From Prevotellaceae bacterium (GTDB taxonomy: Bacteria; Bacteroidota; Bacteroidia; Bacteroidales; UBA932), in NCBI GenBank assembly GCA_031284065.1, contig JAITAP010000267.1, positions 1 to 17,124 of the forward strand: a stretch of DNA of 17,124 nt, written 5' to 3'. Numbering within the stretch: position 1 is the stretch's first letter; every line of letters begins with the position of its first letter. A program made the position numbers and the translations under genes. The notes beneath the pieces were generated by a model. It was not told the origin of the DNA and did not search any database. It saw only the letters and a list, made by a program, of their open reading frames with translations. Below, one piece after another: positions 14,603 through 17,124 of the stretch.

Positions 14603-14633
14603 CAAAGTAAACCCCGCTGTGCCGAAAATCAAA
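14603..14633 (-). promoter_or_regulatory. Promoter of the PASTA/T9SS/RluD unit
   Basis: Minus strand: TTTG at 14630-14633, exactly 19 bp, then TTACTTTG at 14603-14610, which differs from the -7 consensus TAnnTTTG only at its second base. Both elements and the spacing fit the Bacteroidota housekeeping promoter. The leader would be about 25-30 nt. Confidence 0.7.
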
Positions 14634-14643
14634 GCAAAATTCG

Positions 14644-15717
14644 TTAATATTGCTTAATTGCATGGTAAAGAGAATCTCTTTCTACGGGAATAAAGCCGGA
14701 TTGACGCGCCATTGCACACAATTCGTCCACCGTCATCTTTGGCGACTTGTCGTCGGCTCCTGCCATAGAGTAAATTTTGGTGCTGTCGTCAATTGTGCCG
14801 TCCATGTCGTCTGCGCCGAACGAAAGCGCAAGCTGCGCCATCGCCTTGCCGCACATAGCCCAGTAGGCTTTAATGTGGCGGATATTATCAAGAAAAATGC
14901 GGCATATCGCCATGTTGCGCAGCTCTTCCACAGCCGATACCTCGCCTGCGCTCGACAGCCGGTTGTTTTTTTTGAAGTATTTGAGCGGAATAAATGCGTT
15001 GAAGCCGCCCGTCTTGTCCTGCAAATCGCGCAAACGCTGCAAGTGCTTCACGCGGTGCTCATACGTCTCTACGTGCCCGTAGAGCATGGTGGCATTTGAT
15101 ACGATACCCTGCGCGTGGGCGCTTTGGTGCACCTCCAGCCACTCTTGCGTCCCGACTTTGTCGGGGCAAATTTGGGCGCGAACGTCATCGTCCAGAATTT
15201 CGGCGCCGCCGCCGGGAATGGATTGCAGCCCGCACGTTTTCAGCCGCGCCAACGCCTCGCCCACCGGAAGCCCCGCCTGCTGCGCCATGCGCCACAGCTC
15301 CTCCGCCGTGAACGCCTTAACGTGCACGCCGGGCAAAATCCGCCGCACGCCGCTGACCATCTCCTCGTAAAAATTGAGCGTGCGGCGGGGATGCACGCCG
15401 CCCACAATGTGCACCTCCGTAATACCCGAGCCGACGTACTGCCGGGCAATGCCAAAAATTTCGTCCAAGCTCAAATCCCAGCTCTCCTCCTGCCCTTCGT
15501 CGCGCCGGTAGGAGCAAAACAGGCAGCGATTGGCGCAAATGTTGGTAGGCTCAATGTGAACATTCCGGTTAAAGTAAACGTACTTTCCGTTGAGCCGCTC
15601 CCGCACCGCGTTGGCCATAACGCCCAGCGCCGGCAGCGACGCCGAGCGGTACAGCGCAAGACATTCGTCGGCAGCGATGCGCTCGCCGGCGAGTATTTTC
15701 TTATGAATTGTGTTCAA
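14644..15717 (-). CDS. mqnE: Aminofutalosine synthase (radical SAM), futalosine menaquinone pathway
   Basis: MqnE joins the product of MqnA, 3-[(1-carboxyvinyl)oxy]benzoate, to SAM-derived adenosine, giving aminofutalosine. The 357-residue protein has HIEPTNICANRCLFCSYRR, with Cys61, Cys65 and Cys68 as the 4Fe-4S CxxxCxxC motif, and IPGGGAEIL at 167-175 as the SAM-contacting block. HIEPTNIC and FCSYRR favour MqnE over the paralogue MqnC. The start is a TTG at 15717: the first ATG is at codon 34 and would cut off conserved N-terminal sequence (ILAGERIAADECLALY). It lies 16 bp after the small membrane protein gene and is probably on the same transcript as the sigma factor. No other mqn gene is in the window, and no private -7 box was found. 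Confidence 0.92.
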   Translation of the reverse strand: MNTIHKKILAGERIAADECLALYRSASLPALGVMANAVRERLNGKYVYFNRNVHIEPTNICANRCLFCSYRRDEGQEESWDLSLDEIFGIARQYVGSGITEVHIVGGVHPRRTLNFYEEMVSGVRRILPGVHVKAFTAEELWRMAQQAGLPVGEALARLKTCGLQSIPGGGAEILDDDVRAQICPDKVGTQEWLEVHQSAHAQGIVSNATMLYGHVETYEHRVKHLQRLRDLQDKTGGFNAFIPLKYFKKNNRLSSAGEVSAVEELRNMAICRIFLDNIRHIKAYWAMCGKAMAQLALSFGADDMDGTIDDSTKIYSMAGADDKSPKMTVDELCAMARQSGFIPVERDSLYHAIKQY

Positions 15718-15733
15718 AACCGTAATCTGAATT

Positions 15734-16150
15734 TTAAAAATCCCACGCGCTCAGACCCTTTTGATTTGATAAATATGCAATAATGACTGCAAATACCACC
15801 CCCATCATCAGGTAAGCAGCTTCTTTTTTATACAGCGCCTCGCACAGCAGCAGCAACCCGGCGTTGCACCGGTACGTGAGTTGCTGCACAGCGGCCTCAA
15901 AAAGAGGCGGCTGTTCCCCAAGCGTCGTCATTGCCATCCATGCGGCAACGGCAAGTACGGCGGCGGCAGAGGCGGCAAGGAGGGTAGATTTCACCTCCCA
16001 CATTCTCGACTCCCGCTTTTTTCGCGCCGCAATGCGTATCTTTTGCATAACTTCCCGCTCAAAATTCGCTCCGGTTGCGGGCTGATGCAGCTGCAAAAAC
16101 AGCTGGTATAAGCTATCGTCGTTGCTATGTTGCGTATCACTCATGGCCAT
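15734..16150 (-). CDS. Small membrane protein, probable anti-sigma partner
   Basis: The product has 138 residues from the ATG at 16150, or 136 from 16144. A charged cytoplasmic-looking N-terminal part (MAMSDTQHSN to about 53, rich in RKK) precedes a hydrophobic helix at about 54-74, a polar stretch, and a second helix at about 111-127. It overlaps the end of the ECF sigma gene by 8-14 bp, the usual sign of translational coupling with an anti-sigma factor. However, no zinc-binding HxxxCxxC motif of the classic anti-sigma domain is visible, so the role comes from context. An unrelated small membrane protein is possible. Confidence 0.65.
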   Translation of the reverse strand: MAMSDTQHSNDDSLYQLFLQLHQPATGANFEREVMQKIRIAARKKRESRMWEVKSTLLAASAAAVLAVAAWMAMTTLGEQPPLFEAAVQQLTYRCNAGLLLLCEALYKKEAAYLMMGVVFAVIIAYLSNQKGLSAWDF

Positions 16151-16685
16151 TAATGTTCATTAAATCCTGTAATTTTTTTCGCGCACGATGCAGCCGCACC
16201 TTAACGTTACTCGCGCTCAACCCCACAATCTTGGCAATTTCCGCCACCCCGCAGCAATGCCGGTAGTGCAGCGTTACAATAGCGCGGTCATCCTCCCTCA
16301 GCATTTCCAGCGCCTGCTCAAGCCGTTGCAGCTGCATTTCGAGCTGGCCGTCCGTGCTTGCCGAAGAATAGTGCAGCTGTCGGCCATCTGCCGGCCGAGT
16401 TTGGCCGGAAGCAGCGCCTTTTTTGCGCAAAAACGAAATGGCAGCGTTGTAGGTAATCCTGTACAGCCACGTGCTCAGCTGCGATTTGCCCTTAAACCGG
16501 TGGAGATTTTCGTATGCCTTCACAAAAGCGTCCTGCACCAAATCCTCCGCGTCGTGGGGCGAGCGGACAATGCGCAGCGCCAACCCGTACATCTTGTCCT
16601 TGTACAAGTGCACCACGTGGGCAAAGGCGTTAGCGTCGCCCTCCAGCGTTTGCTTTACGTATAGCTGCTCATTCTCCATGCCCAT
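16137..16685 (-). CDS. ECF-type RNA polymerase sigma factor (sigma-70 family)
   Basis: The 182-residue protein has both parts of an ECF sigma factor. Region 2 spans about residues 15-90, with DAEDLVQDAFVKAYENLHRF (45-64) and STWLYRITYNAAISFLR (71-87) contacting core enzyme and the -10 element. Region 4 spans about 115-173, with REDDRAIVTLHYRHCCGVAEIA (130-151; the helix-turn-helix continues through GLSASNVKVRLHRARKKL). It directs RNA polymerase to a specific promoter set, unknown here. The gene start may be the ATG at 16685 or the second ATG at 16679, because the predicted transcription start is only a few bases upstream. The membrane protein gene overlaps its 3' end and mqnE follows. Confidence 0.93.
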   Translation of the reverse strand: MGMENEQLYVKQTLEGDANAFAHVVHLYKDKMYGLALRIVRSPHDAEDLVQDAFVKAYENLHRFKGKSQLSTWLYRITYNAAISFLRKKGAASGQTRPADGRQLHYSSASTDGQLEMQLQRLEQALEMLREDDRAIVTLHYRHCCGVAEIAKIVGLSASNVKVRLHRARKKLQDLMNINGHE

Positions 16686-16692
16686 TTTGACG

Positions 16693-16700
16693 CAAAGGTA
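16693..16700 (-). promoter_or_regulatory. Putative -7 box for the sigma factor unit
   Basis: Minus strand TACCTTTG matches TAnnTTTG. It is only 8 bp before the ATG at 16685, so the transcript would be nearly leaderless or start at the ATG at 16679. The -33 region is A/T-rich without a clear TTTG. Confidence 0.45.
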
Positions 16701-16839
16701 GCATTTTGGTTACAGAAAAATATTTTTTCGGGCTTTGGTAACCTTATTTGTGGCGTTGCGCCAAAAAGAAACCCTTAAAAATCATTTAAGATGGGCGAAA
16801 TCTTTTTTTGAGGCATTACAAAAAGCGACCGTTTTTTGC

Positions 16840-16847
16840 TACTTTTG
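16840..16847 (+). promoter_or_regulatory. Putative -7 box for the Rpn-like gene
   Basis: TACTTTTG is a full match to TAnnTTTG, 48 bp before the ATG at 16895. The -33 position is not convincing. Together with the minus-strand box at 16693 it makes this a divergent promoter region. Confidence 0.45.
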
Positions 16848-16894
16848 TATTTTACAAATAAACAGTTATTTTTACACACGAATACCTCAGCGTT

Positions 16895-17124
16895 ATGGCA
16901 AAAGGGAAAGGTAAAAAGTCAAAGGCTGCCGAAGCAGGCGTCTTTATGAATCCGAAGACTGATTTTGGGTTTAAAAAAATATTCGGAAACAAGCAGCTGA
17001 TGATGGAGTTTCTGAACACATTGGGAGGGCTGCCCGAAGAAGTTGCAGACATAGAGTACCTTTCCTTAGAGCAGCTGGGCATTGTAAAAGAGAACCGGAA
17101 AGCAATTTATGATGTTTACGTAAA
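16895..17124 (+). CDS. Rpn family PD-(D/E)XK nuclease/putative transposase (3' end missing)
   Basis: The frame starts at the ATG at 16895 and is open through the window edge, giving 76 residues. After a lysine-rich leader (MAKGKGKKSKAAEAG), the text MNPKTDFGFKKIFGNKQLMM and then IEYLSLEQLGIVKENRKAIYDVY matches the start of the Rpn/PDDEXK_2 family: the DFGFKKIFG motif and the strand with the DVY acidic site (Asp73) are typical. Known Rpn proteins are DNA endonucleases that promote RecA-independent recombination and were long annotated as transposases. They occur in multiple copies in many Bacteroidota. The remaining roughly 200 residues, including the ExK part of the active site, lie outside the window, so intactness is unknown. 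Confidence 0.85.
   Translation, partial: MAKGKGKKSKAAEAGVFMNPKTDFGFKKIFGNKQLMMEFLNTLGGLPEEVADIEYLSLEQLGIVKENRKAIYDVYV

Noticed and set aside
15115..15783. Plus-strand 222-codon frame opposite mqnE
   Set aside because: It is antisense to a radical SAM gene with an intact cysteine motif and has no recognisable domain.

Overview
The window reads as a chromosomal segment of an anaerobic member of the Bacteroidota, probably Bacteroidales. Four things point there. Most intergenic gaps carry a match to the Bacteroidota -7 promoter box TAnnTTTG. One gene encodes a type IX secretion (T9SS) cargo with a type A sorting domain. Shine-Dalgarno sequences are scarce. The protein families (GH110 galactosidase, NupG-like nucleoside permease, the GGGtGRT protein with its NifU-like partner) are typical of gut and other anaerobic Bacteroidota. 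Base composition is moderately GC-rich and looks even throughout. No tRNA, rRNA, CRISPR array or complete insertion sequence is visible.

Layout, left to right. Bases 1-549 are the 3' end of a lysine/alanine/proline-rich histone H1-like gene built on an 18-bp tandem repeat, closed by a strong hairpin terminator. A MosC/YbjJ-like MFS transporter follows (651-1820, +). Nearly everything after that is on the minus strand. There is a two-gene unit (NifU-like scaffold then GGGtGRT protein, 3779 down to 2067), and a pair made of a cytidylate kinase-like protein and a nucleoside permease (6083 down to 4209). A secreted GH110 alpha-galactosidase (8060 down to 6312) stands alone. A Pcm and metallo-hydrolase pair runs from 9653 down to 8359. 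One plus-strand gene (9844-10644) looks like a degenerate Gfo/Idh/MocA oxidoreductase and converges on the next unit with a 6-bp gap. That unit is PASTA protein, T9SS cargo, RluD-type pseudouridine synthase (14571 down to 10651), headed by the best promoter in the window. An ECF sigma factor, a small membrane protein (probable anti-sigma) and the menaquinone enzyme MqnE are packed together from 16685 down to 14644. The right edge (16895 onward, +) holds the start of an Rpn/PD-(D/E)XK nuclease-transposase family gene.

Working together: sigma factor, membrane partner and mqnE are close enough to form one transcript, which would place a step of futalosine-pathway menaquinone synthesis under an ECF sigma factor. 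The PASTA/T9SS/RluD unit mixes envelope and ribosome functions. The GGGtGRT/NifU-like pair is a conserved two-gene unit of unknown chemistry, probably linked to Fe-S metabolism, and is the most interesting uncharacterised item here. I did not find a clearly novel multi-gene system; the other points of interest are the degenerate oxidoreductase, a 59-codon plus-strand reading frame at 4002-4181, a 24-bp perfect palindrome at a stop codon, and the non-ATG start of mqnE.
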